A stretch of 29,581 nt of DNA from a virus. The notes beneath the pieces were generated by a model that saw only the letters and a list, made by a program, of their open reading frames with translations, did no database searches and was not told the DNA's origin. Numbering within the stretch: the stretch's first letter is position 1; each line of letters begins with the position of its first letter. Location of the stretch: IMG/VR virus record IMGVR_UViG_3300022913_000005, positions 1-29,581 of that record; one strand, written 5' to 3'. Both the position numbers and the translations under genes were made by a program. Below, one piece after another: positions 22,759-29,581 of this stretch.

Positions 22759-24315
22759 ATGATTAATAAAAAAACTTCAGAATTGGATACTACAAGGTTC
22801 AATGAACTGCTTGAATTATCTAAAATGGTCATAGATGCACGCTACAGAAATGTACATAAACCTACACCAGATGTGCATGGAAGTGTGGCGATAAGACATC
22901 AACGAGCTATAAATGATCTAAAAGCTGAGCATGTAGGTAAGATGTGCTTCATGACACTTGATAGCGATCTCAATGTGCAGAAGAAGCAAAGAAGCGCTCC
23001 TTGTTGGGGTTCGTACACTATATGTACAACAGGTTCAGCGAATCCTTCGTATCTAGTATATCCTGTACTAAGCACAGGTGATGCTACTGCTGATGCAAAG
23101 ATGCGAGAATATATTGAGCTCTTGTACACCCTTCCTTTGATGCAACAAGTCTTAGTAGACTCTTCTGGGTCTGCTTATTACAGGGGTTTCCACTTGTTCA
23201 ATCTTCGTGCATCTGGGGACGTTTGCATGTTAGCTTACCACTTACTCCGTGGATTGTACGAAGGTGCTCACCAGAAGCCTAAAGAGTTCGGGCAACACAT
23301 GAGTAAGTACAGTTTCAGCTCCTTTCAGGGGATCAGCTCTCTGGTTAACTTCCTGTATGAGTCACGACAGTGGTTCAATCTAGGACATTCGTTCCTTCCA
23401 AACATTATGGAAACAGAACAGATGAACTCTGTTGCGATAACACTGTTGTTTGGATTCAAAGAAGTACTATCATCGTTCACTGAGACGGGGCTGTACAAGC
23501 CGAACGGATACCCTAGTATGGTAAGTCGTCTTGTGGATGGCTACTCCAGTGATGGGGCACAACTACACGCTGGTATTCAGAAAGTGTTCAATGAGCAGTA
23601 CAGTTCTCTGTTACAGTTAGATACTTTTGATATCACGAAAGCTGCTGATCAAGTTGTTATGAAAAGCTACGATTGCGGTGGTTCTTACAGTAACACTAGA
23701 GTGTACACAACGTCTGACAGAATGTTACCATATGTGAACCGTCCACATAACTGCTTCGGGGGTATGGTACGGGCTGATACTTTCTTCGGATTAGCTGATG
23801 ATGAGAGCATCCTTTGTATCCAGTACCCTGTCCCTGAGATGACACCTGATGACGTGATTGAAGTGTTACTGATGTTACCTATAATCAAGGTGCATTGCTT
23901 CAACAGAACACTACAGGATGTACGAGAGAAGGGTTTCCTGTTCGATACTACAACGAACGTAATAGAGATGATGTTGTGTCTATTCAATATAAGATACACA
24001 ATGCACTCAGCTAGTAATCCACTTGGCATACCTGATCCTTTGGTTCTTTTTAAGGAGCCAGCTAACCCAAGTTCAATTCAATATGAACAGCATGGTATGT
24101 GGGAAGCAGACTCCCCTGTTGGCGATGATGACAGACAGTACATGTCCCTTGGAGATCCAGAAGAAACAGATATGACGTTCTTTAATCTTAGAGGGTATCC
24201 AAAAGGCGTTTATGAGTACACAGATGAACGTAATATGCTTGGATCAGCAGCCTCAAGAAAAGCAAAAGCTAAACTACAAAATTTATTTCAAGAACTTCAG
24301 GAGAGTAAACAATGA
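22759..24315 (+). CDS. Unknown 518-aa protein heading the amidoligase operon
   Basis: 518 aa, soluble, mixed alpha/beta with many Tyr, Ser and Cys. Visible features: a helical N-terminus (1-60), a Tyr/Gly-rich segment about 130-150 (VLVDSSGSAYYRGFHLFN), a PHNCFGGM segment near 333, and an acidic linker before a Lys-rich C-terminal helix (SRKAKAKLQNLFQELQESKQ). I recognise no known domain. The last codons overlap the glutaminase start (ATGA at 24312-24315), a strong sign of joint expression and possibly a shared complex. It could be the acceptor/substrate protein or a structural partner of the ligases. Confidence 0.8.
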   Translation: MINKKTSELDTTRFNELLELSKMVIDARYRNVHKPTPDVHGSVAIRHQRAINDLKAEHVGKMCFMTLDSDLNVQKKQRSAPCWGSYTICTTGSANPSYLVYPVLSTGDATADAKMREYIELLYTLPLMQQVLVDSSGSAYYRGFHLFNLRASGDVCMLAYHLLRGLYEGAHQKPKEFGQHMSKYSFSSFQGISSLVNFLYESRQWFNLGHSFLPNIMETEQMNSVAITLLFGFKEVLSSFTETGLYKPNGYPSMVSRLVDGYSSDGAQLHAGIQKVFNEQYSSLLQLDTFDITKAADQVVMKSYDCGGSYSNTRVYTTSDRMLPYVNRPHNCFGGMVRADTFFGLADDESILCIQYPVPEMTPDDVIEVLLMLPIIKVHCFNRTLQDVREKGFLFDTTTNVIEMMLCLFNIRYTMHSASNPLGIPDPLVLFKEPANPSSIQYEQHGMWEADSPVGDDDRQYMSLGDPEETDMTFFNLRGYPKGVYEYTDERNMLGSAASRKAKAKLQNLFQELQESKQ

Positions 24316-25031
24316 AAGTCCTAGTAATAGGTAACAACAACGTACTAGTTAACTGGTTAGCTAAGCGATTCCATGTAGTATGTTTCGCAAGTGCAGGTGA
24401 AGTCCTCAAACGTATGAGTTTCACAGAAGATATCCACGGAGTCGTGTACCAAGGTGGTGCTGATATATCACCTACATGGTACAGCCAGAAACGACACAAG
24501 CAAACACGTTGCTTAGATTCTACAAGACGTGAGGATGATGAAGCTGAGTTGTACTGGAACCTAGTATCCAATAAAAGCATCCCTCATATTGGAATCTGTC
24601 GTGGTGCCCAGTTCCTAGCAGTTAATAACGGTGCGGATATGTACCAGCACTGTGAGGGTCATACGGATGAACACCTCATAGTCACGGCTGATCCAACTAG
24701 TAAGATCATGACAGCAAGTAGCACCCATCATCAAATGGTAGATATCTCACCTGTTCGTAGTAATGAAGACTTCAGATTGATTGCATGGGCTGAGGATAAA
24801 GCTACAGGTCTTGAAAAAATGCCTAAGGATGATGCAACTAGTGATGCACCTATCCCTTGTGCAACTAATAAAGATCCTGAGATCTTTGAATTCAAAGACA
24901 CAGCTACGTTATGTATACAAGGACACCCTGAGTACACAAACGTAGAAAAAGAATACAGTGAGTACTGCCTTGATTTAATTGAAGCGAGAGTAAAGTACTT
25001 CAAAGAACAGAACGAAACAGTAGGAGCGTAG
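24312..25031 (+). CDS. Class I glutamine amidotransferase-like / gamma-glutamyl hydrolase (peptidase C26, PuuD-like)
   Basis: 239 aa. Triad residues are all present: nucleophile Cys96 in GICRG (94-98), His205 and Glu207 in QGHPEY. Other family marks are YQGGADISP (46-54), an R-x-DD-x-E block (73-79) and SSTHHQM (136-142). The E-x-C-x-G neighbourhood and the ADISP motif point to the PuuD/gamma-glutamyl-hydrolase branch, which cleaves gamma-glutamyl amides, instead of a dedicated synthase glutaminase. It overlaps the 518-aa gene and abuts the class II glutaminase. In the pathway it may remove a gamma-glutamyl group or supply ammonia. Confidence 0.9.
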   Translation: MKVLVIGNNNVLVNWLAKRFHVVCFASAGEVLKRMSFTEDIHGVVYQGGADISPTWYSQKRHKQTRCLDSTRREDDEAELYWNLVSNKSIPHIGICRGAQFLAVNNGADMYQHCEGHTDEHLIVTADPTSKIMTASSTHHQMVDISPVRSNEDFRLIAWAEDKATGLEKMPKDDATSDAPIPCATNKDPEIFEFKDTATLCIQGHPEYTNVEKEYSEYCLDLIEARVKYFKEQNETVGA

Positions 25032-25032
25032 T

Positions 25033-26250
25033 ATGTGTGGTTTAGTAGGTATAATTGGCGACGTTAACAGCGTAGCTAGTAGGAAGATGTTCACAACGAT
25101 GTTATTCTTAGATACGTTGCGTGGTGAAGACAGCACTGGTGTGTACGCTATCAACTACAAGGATAACGAAGTCAACATCCTAAAGGACGCTTTACAAGCA
25201 CCTGACTTCATACAAGAGAAGCCTTACGAAGATATGATGCGTGTATCTAATAGATACTCAGCACTCATAGGTCACAACCGAGCAGCCACTGTAGGGGTTG
25301 TGAATAAACGTAATGCACACCCCTTCGAACATGGTGATATCACTATGGTACATAATGGTACGTTGCGTAATGAGCACATGCTTGATACATACAAAGACTT
25401 CTATGTAGATAGTGAGATGCTGTGTGGTGACTTCAACAAGAACGGTATGAAAAATACCATCATGAAAGTGAACGGTGCTTTCGCTCTGATATGGCACGAT
25501 AAGTCCGATAACACTGTCAATATCCTTCGTAATAGTGAACGTCCATTAAGCTACGCTGTGTTTCAAGCACAGAGTTCAGCCAATGTACTGATAGGTAGCC
25601 CTTTCCTAGCTGTAGCATCTGAGCCTTGGATGATGACGGTTGCTGCTAGTCGTTCAGGTATCAAGATGATCAGTCCAGATATCAAGTCAGTGAAGGTAGG
25701 TGAACACGTCAAGATTGATATTGATGGAATGTACTTAGAGCGTGATGCTGATATGTTACTAACTCATACTGAAACGGAGGAAGTCCCTCTTTTTACGAGT
25801 ACTACCCACGTGGGTGGGAGAACTTGGACTGGTAAAAACGTAGAGTACATCCACTCCACTAAAAGCAAGGCTAACAAAACTAAGAAACTTCCTGCATCTG
25901 GCAATACAGCCAGTACTCAGTGTAGCGTGTCTGGCCTTGCTGATAATATCATGTACAGTTTTGTCCCTATGTGGGCTTATGAGCACCACGGTAAGTACAT
26001 TGCTACAGGCACTGCGACATGTGGACGATACGTAAGATGTATCGTAGAGAAGGATGTCCACGACCAGATCATTCAACCCAGTAACCGTGCCTTACAAAAC
26101 AATATCCAACGTATCACAGCTCCAAAGGTAGGTAGTATAACAGAATCACCATCACAGAACGGTGGTAAGCAAGTAAAAAGTTACTTGATACTCGATTCAA
26201 CAATAACCGACAAGGCTGTCATTGCAAAAAAGAAACAGCGTGTGATCTAA
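25033..26250 (+). CDS. Class II glutamine amidotransferase (Ntn glutaminase), 0-frame product
   Basis: 405 aa. N-terminal Cys2 (MCGLVGIIGD) is the nucleophile after Met removal. Supporting motifs are LRGEDSTG (29-36), GHNRAAT (80-86), AHPF (95-98) and VHNGTL (106-111), all in register with the PurF/GlmS-type glutaminase domain, about residues 1-200. There is no attached synthase or transferase; residues 210-405 are an unassigned tail with several Cys/His (near 295-340). It therefore hydrolyses glutamine to provide ammonia to a separate ligase, probably one of the amidoligases downstream. The gene ends in a -1 frameshift signal, and part of the product is probably extended (see 26226-26492). 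Confidence 0.92.
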   Translation: MCGLVGIIGDVNSVASRKMFTTMLFLDTLRGEDSTGVYAINYKDNEVNILKDALQAPDFIQEKPYEDMMRVSNRYSALIGHNRAATVGVVNKRNAHPFEHGDITMVHNGTLRNEHMLDTYKDFYVDSEMLCGDFNKNGMKNTIMKVNGAFALIWHDKSDNTVNILRNSERPLSYAVFQAQSSANVLIGSPFLAVASEPWMMTVAASRSGIKMISPDIKSVKVGEHVKIDIDGMYLERDADMLLTHTETEEVPLFTSTTHVGGRTWTGKNVEYIHSTKSKANKTKKLPASGNTASTQCSVSGLADNIMYSFVPMWAYEHHGKYIATGTATCGRYVRCIVEKDVHDQIIQPSNRALQNNIQRITAPKVGSITESPSQNGGKQVKSYLILDSTITDKAVIAKKKQRVI

Positions 26251-26270
26251 CTTACGAGGAGGATCACACG
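26226..26270 (+). promoter_or_regulatory. Programmed -1 ribosomal frameshift signal
   Basis: The slippery heptamer A AAA AAG (26226-26232) lies in the correct register of the class II glutaminase frame (GCA AAA AAG, codons 398-400). A 6-nt spacer AAACAG is followed by a perfect 9-bp stem CGTGTGATC (26239-26247) / GATCACACG (26262-26270) with a 14-nt loop. The 0-frame stop TAA is the first three bases of the loop. This is the architecture of the E. coli dnaX site (same heptamer). The loop also holds GAGGAGG, so the hairpin could alternatively mask a ribosome site. Confidence 0.85.
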
Positions 26271-26492
26271 GATGTACCATTCGATGCAGATGAATCTCGA
26301 ATAGGTTATAGAGGTGTTCATCTCTCTGAGAAAGAATACCGAGAAGCTACTAAACATGGTTGTGCTTCCTGTACAGAACAGGCAGAGAACCTAGAAGATG
26401 ATCAACTTGTATGGATAGACAGTAACTCTTTCCTATGCGAAACATGCTGGGAACGAGAGTACGATGATATGTTCTATGCATTAATAAATTAA
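26232..26492 (+). CDS. -1 frame extension of the glutaminase: zinc-ribbon-like module
   Basis: After a -1 slip at 26226-26232 the frame reads on from GAA at 26232 for 86 codons to TAA at 26490-26492, giving a 486-aa fusion (400 + 86). The extension begins ETACDLTYEEDHTD and is acidic. It holds two CxxC pairs (CASC at 44-47 and CETC at 69-72 of the extension), 21 residues apart, as in zinc ribbons. Upstream, this frame is closed by TAA near 26170, and between that stop and the slip site there is no ATG, GTG or TTG. The only ATG in the open frame is 7 codons from its end. So a standalone gene is unlikely. An alternative is a genuine indel or assembly error near the ATG at 26272. Confidence 0.75.
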   Translation, partial: ETACDLTYEEDHTDVPFDADESRIGYRGVHLSEKEYREATKHGCASCTEQAENLEDDQLVWIDSNSFLCETCWEREYDDMFYALIN

Positions 26493-26504
26493 TTCGGAGT
26501 TATT

Positions 26505-27305
26505 ATGAAATTTAATAATCAAGAAGTCCTTGTGGGCGCTGACCCTGAGGTGTTCATAAAGAAAGGTGGTTCGTTTGTATCTGCCTTTGGATTAGTACAG
26601 GGTAACAAGACAGAACCTTCTCCTGTAAAGGATGGTAGTGTTCAGGTAGATGGAATGGCTTTAGAGTTCAACATCAACCCAGCAGCTAACGTTCAGGAAT
26701 TTGTACATAACGTAGAGAGTGTGTACTCTCAGCTACGTGAACAAGTACCCCCTGACTATGAGTTCTCTGACCAAGCAACAGCTTTGTTCAACTTTAACTA
26801 CTTCAGTGAGAGAAGTACAGAAGAAGTTCAGTTAGGCTGTGAAGCTGATTACAACGCTTACACAGGTACAGAGAACACTAAACCAGACCAGAAGAAACCT
26901 ATCCGTACAGCAGGTGGTCATATCCATATTGGCTGGCAAGAATGGGGCTTCTTAGATGAAGAACATATCGAGAAGTGTAGACGTGTTGTAAAAGCATGTG
27001 ACTTCTACTTAGGATTGCCTAGTATCTTGTATGACTCAGACACTGATCGAAGAAGTATGTACGGACAAGCAGGTTGCTTTCGTCCAAAGACATATGGTGT
27101 AGAGTACAGAACACTAAGTAATGCTTGGATACATAGTACAGAACTTCTTGAGTTCGTGTACAGTAGTATAGAGCAGATGATGGCTAATGAAAGCTCTTGG
27201 GATCAGATGTTCGAAACAGATATACAAGATGTTATTAACACATCAGACACAACTAAAGCTCTTGAGCTGATTAACAAGTTCAATATACCTGTGTTTGGAG
27301 GTTAG
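26505..27305 (+). CDS. phiEco32-like COOH-NH2 ligase type 2 (amidoligase)
   Basis: 266 aa ATP-dependent ligase of the glutamine-synthetase-like fold. Motifs in order: GADPEVF (11-17), DGMALEFNINPA (49-60), GGHIHIGW (137-144), DRRSMYGQAG (181-190) and GVEYRTLSN (198-206). Acidic and His residues in the first three would bind the metal-ATP complex; the Arg of the last would contact phosphate or carboxylate. This is the phage family named after phiEco32. It joins a carboxylate to an amine with ATP. GGAGT lies just upstream of the ATG and the gene is one base from the next. Substrates are unknown. All expected motifs are present. Confidence 0.9.
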   Translation: MKFNNQEVLVGADPEVFIKKGGSFVSAFGLVQGNKTEPSPVKDGSVQVDGMALEFNINPAANVQEFVHNVESVYSQLREQVPPDYEFSDQATALFNFNYFSERSTEEVQLGCEADYNAYTGTENTKPDQKKPIRTAGGHIHIGWQEWGFLDEEHIEKCRRVVKACDFYLGLPSILYDSDTDRRSMYGQAGCFRPKTYGVEYRTLSNAWIHSTELLEFVYSSIEQMMANESSWDQMFETDIQDVINTSDTTKALELINKFNIPVFGG

Positions 27306-27306
27306 T

Positions 27307-28146
27307 ATGCGGTTTGATACTATTGATGATTACATAAGTCGATACACTGGAACACTTATTACAGTTGGCGGTGAGCTGCTCTCTGTCCAGAATGTACGTG
27401 GACGAGTAAGTAACCCTAAGTTCATTGTGCAGACGAGAGCTGGTGACGTACGAGAAGTACACCCTTTCGGTGTTGATGAAGAAGAGACTGTCCTTGACTT
27501 CAACAGGTCTTTCTACCACATACATGATGGTCGTTTGTACTACATGACAGCTAACCCAGAACGTCAGTGGAAGCAGGGGTTCAGGGCTAATAAGTACAGA
27601 TACACAACAGCGGTGACTGACCCTCGGAAAATACAAACAGGGGGTGGTAACGGATTCCGTGTTTGGGACTTGTTCAGATCTATGGTTGCCCCTTTGTACA
27701 ATACAGTAGGTTCAGTCCAAGGAATCGCTTATGTAGTATCTGATTCGTTAGCAGTGGATCTAGAAGGTAATGTGTTCTTCAAGGCAGCCTTTGTGGGTGT
27801 TGTTCAAGGCTCAAGTGTTGCACTTCATAAAGAGGGACAGTGGATAAAAGACCACTTAGAACGTCTTGGTATCGAATACAAAGTTAATAACAGATCTAAG
27901 AAAGCTTTGACCATGAAGTTATCTGTTCCTCAACTAGAGGCTGCTGGCGTAGATAGTGATAAGATCGACCAGATAATAAATCTGATTATTGAACGAGATA
28001 ACAGGGAGCTACAGCGACAACGAGAAGCTAATGAAGCAGCCTTCGCTGCGTTCAGTGCAGGGGCAGCCCCTGCTGGAACAGCAGCAGACATAAGACGTAC
28101 ATTCAGAACAATGGATTTTACAGCACCACCACCACCAAGAGGTTAA
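27307..28146 (+). CDS. Unknown 279-aa protein between two amidoligases
   Basis: The start is ATG at 27307 with GGAGG 6 nt upstream, better than a TTG at 27295 in the same frame. The first half is beta-rich (ITVGGELLSVQNVRGRV; KFIVQTRAGDVREVHPF). The region 115-165 contains VWDLFRSMVAPLYNTVG and an aliphatic strand. The C-terminal 70 residues are helical and Ala-rich, ending in a polyproline run (APPPPRG). No catalytic motif is obvious. A free Pro/Gly tail might be an acceptor for ligation or a flexible binding tail. The gene lies in the tight operon, one base after and one base before its neighbours. Confidence 0.75.
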   Translation: MRFDTIDDYISRYTGTLITVGGELLSVQNVRGRVSNPKFIVQTRAGDVREVHPFGVDEEETVLDFNRSFYHIHDGRLYYMTANPERQWKQGFRANKYRYTTAVTDPRKIQTGGGNGFRVWDLFRSMVAPLYNTVGSVQGIAYVVSDSLAVDLEGNVFFKAAFVGVVQGSSVALHKEGQWIKDHLERLGIEYKVNNRSKKALTMKLSVPQLEAAGVDSDKIDQIINLIIERDNRELQRQREANEAAFAAFSAGAAPAGTAADIRRTFRTMDFTAPPPPRG

Positions 28147-28147
28147 C

Positions 28148-29020
28148 ATGAACAGAGATCTGAAAACAACGTACATCCATGAAATACTACGAGGTGTCAA
28201 TAAGCAACCTCAGAGTTTACAAACGAGTACAAAGATTCAAACGAACTGCATGATCGGGTTAGAGATTGAGCTAGAGTCATGTGTAACAGATGATGTGGAG
28301 CGATTCAGTACCCAGACATTCAATAATTACTGGAGAACGACATACGATGGTTCTCTACGTGGAGGGTACGGAGTTGAGTTCGTCCTGAGTAAGCCACGAT
28401 CAGGAGCTGGTGCGAGTACAGCCCTAAAAGCTTTCGATAAACTCATGAAAGATTTACCTAACAAACCAACTACAAGTCAATCTACTAGTACACATGTACA
28501 CTTAGATATGACTAATACTAGCCTGTACGATGTATTGAAGTTCTTGTTCTTGTACAGAATATTCGAGACAGCCCTTATCAAATCATGTGGTAGCACTCGT
28601 GTTAGTAATCTGTACTGTATGAGCTTTCAAGAGGCTAATAAACCATTCATGGAGTTAGCCCGTGTCTTAAAAGATCCTAGTAACTTATCACAGTACAACA
28701 TGAACGAACACAAATACGGTGCTTGTAACCTAGCTGCACTAACACAGTACGGCAGCTTAGAGTTTCGCTCTAAAGGTGGTGTTACAACAGCACAAGAAGT
28801 TATCGACTGGGTTAACACACTGACAAGTATCAAGATATTTGCTGACTCTCTTGAGTCTTTCGAGGATGTGTTATCGTTAGCTTCTCGTGAACATGCAGAT
28901 ATAGTTCAGACAGTGTTCGGTGAGTACGCGGATTCAGTTGCACAGTTCTTCCAGATAGAAGATATGTGGGAGGCGTGTATGGATATCCAGTACGTAATCA
29001 ATGAAGCATGGGAGGCATAA
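28148..29020 (+). CDS. Second amidoligase (Amidoligase_2 family)
   Basis: 290 aa. Motifs of the Amidoligase_2 branch of the glutamine-synthetase-like ligases: GLEIELES (37-44), DGSLRGGYGVEFVLSKP (67-83), THVHLDM (115-121), KYGACNLAAL (189-198) and SLEFRSKGG (203-211). This branch is distinct from the type 2 family encoded two genes earlier, so the phage makes two different ligases. They catalyse ATP-driven amide formation, often attaching amino acids to peptides or carboxylates. The stop overlaps the next start (TAATG). Substrate unknown. Confidence 0.88.
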   Translation: MNRDLKTTYIHEILRGVNKQPQSLQTSTKIQTNCMIGLEIELESCVTDDVERFSTQTFNNYWRTTYDGSLRGGYGVEFVLSKPRSGAGASTALKAFDKLMKDLPNKPTTSQSTSTHVHLDMTNTSLYDVLKFLFLYRIFETALIKSCGSTRVSNLYCMSFQEANKPFMELARVLKDPSNLSQYNMNEHKYGACNLAALTQYGSLEFRSKGGVTTAQEVIDWVNTLTSIKIFADSLESFEDVLSLASREHADIVQTVFGEYADSVAQFFQIEDMWEACMDIQYVINEAWEA

Positions 29021-29581
29021 TGCCATACATACTACCATACAAGAACGGCTCTCGAAGTGCTAAGGTACTCTCTGAGTCACTAGGATTTAAGCAAGTAAAA
29101 CGGGAACGTAGTCGTTTCTCTGCACTGACAAGATCAGGACACCCAAAGAAAGTTATTAACTGGGGTAGTTCTGAGTTACCACAGCATATGCAAAATACTA
29201 TCATCATTAATGAACCTGATGCTGTTAAAACAGCCTGTAACAAGCTGGAAGCTTTCAGGAGTCTCGATGGGGAGGTAAGTATCCCAGAGTACAGTACAGA
29301 ACGTGAGGATGCTGTACAGTGGCTACAGGATGGTCAGAAGGTTGTTGAGCGTCACCTATTACGAGGTAACTCAGGTAGAGGTATCCGTATTGTCGATTCT
29401 GTCGATGACCTACAAGATGCTCCTTTGTACGTTAAGTACATCAAGAAGACTGCTGAGTACAGAATACATGTGTTCAAAGGGGAAGCTTTCGATATCCAAG
29501 AGAAGCGTCGTAATCGTGATGTACAAGATGATCAGGTTAACTGGCAGGTACGCAATACAGACGGTGGCTTTATCTTTGCCA
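29020..29581 (+). CDS. ATP-grasp ligase (5' part; right edge cuts it)
   Basis: 187 codons visible. Residues 70-105 form the pre-ATP-grasp region (NKLEAFRSLDGEVSIPEYST). A nucleotide-binding Gly-rich loop follows, HLLRGNSGRG at 112-121, then LYVKYIKKTAEYRIHVF (136-152) and DIQEKRR (158-164), the order expected for RimK-like/phage ATP-grasp enzymes. The metal-binding Glu/Asn-x-Asn residues would lie beyond the edge. It activates a carboxylate as acyl phosphate for attack by an amine. As the fourth ligase/glutaminase type of the operon it completes a peptide-bond-forming toolkit. Family is clear, substrate unknown. Confidence 0.85.
   Translation, partial: MPYILPYKNGSRSAKVLSESLGFKQVKRERSRFSALTRSGHPKKVINWGSSELPQHMQNTIIINEPDAVKTACNKLEAFRSLDGEVSIPEYSTEREDAVQWLQDGQKVVERHLLRGNSGRGIRIVDSVDDLQDAPLYVKYIKKTAEYRIHVFKGEAFDIQEKRRNRDVQDDQVNWQVRNTDGGFIFA

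Overview
The window is part of the genome of a lytic, podovirus-type tailed phage of a Gram-negative, probably gammaproteobacterial, host. The evidence is a complete head-and-tail module of the T7/phiEco32 type (terminase, portal, scaffold, capsid, gp11- and gp12-like tail proteins, ejection proteins) with no long tail-tube or tape-measure genes. A second region carries the amidoligase/ATP-grasp/glutaminase gene set that I associate with phiEco32-like phages. The host genus cannot be read from the sequence; consensus sigma-54 promoters and about 40% GC would fit Vibrio-like hosts, but that is a guess.

Layout. Bases 1-17993 are one tightly packed minus-strand late operon. In order of transcription it holds: holin-like protein, GDPD-domain tail fibre, accessory beta-rich protein, beta-helix tailspike, small terminase, a small membrane coiled-coil protein, large terminase, portal, a 93-aa basic protein (GTG start), scaffold, major capsid, an abundant-type decoration protein, adaptor and nozzle genes, and two ejection proteins, the last running off the left edge. 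Genes overlap or abut. Two hairpins flank the decoration gene and probably tune capsid/decoration output.

Bases 17994-19882 (1.9 kb) contain no convincing gene. This is the divergent control region. It holds three sigma-54-type -24/-12 elements (one minus, two plus), an exact match to the phiEco32 late-promoter word on the minus strand and an 8/9 match on the plus strand, a good sigma-70 promoter just before the first rightward gene, several direct-repeat families, and perfect palindromes. It is a candidate for the replication origin and for small RNAs.

Bases 19883-29581 are transcribed rightward. A first block has small early-type genes (unknowns, three membrane proteins, a conserved phage protein of the KM-x2-E-x-AQLL type). 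The second block, from 22286, encodes a gamma-glutamylcyclotransferase-like protein, a 518-aa unknown, a class I glutaminase/gamma-glutamyl hydrolase, a class II glutaminase, a phiEco32-type COOH-NH2 ligase, a 279-aa unknown, a second amidoligase and an ATP-grasp ligase (cut by the right edge). Together these look like an amide-bond-forming pathway: glutaminases release ammonia, three ligases form amide or peptide-like bonds, and two enzymes act on gamma-glutamyl bonds.

The most striking single item is at 26226-26270. The class II glutaminase gene ends in a textbook programmed -1 frameshift signal: an in-frame A AAA AAG heptamer, a 6-nt spacer and a perfect 9-bp stem. The -1 frame then stays open for 86 codons, encodes a CxxC-x21-CxxC zinc-binding module and has no conventional start codon of its own except near its extreme end. 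The second is the set of consensus sigma-54 promoters in the control region.
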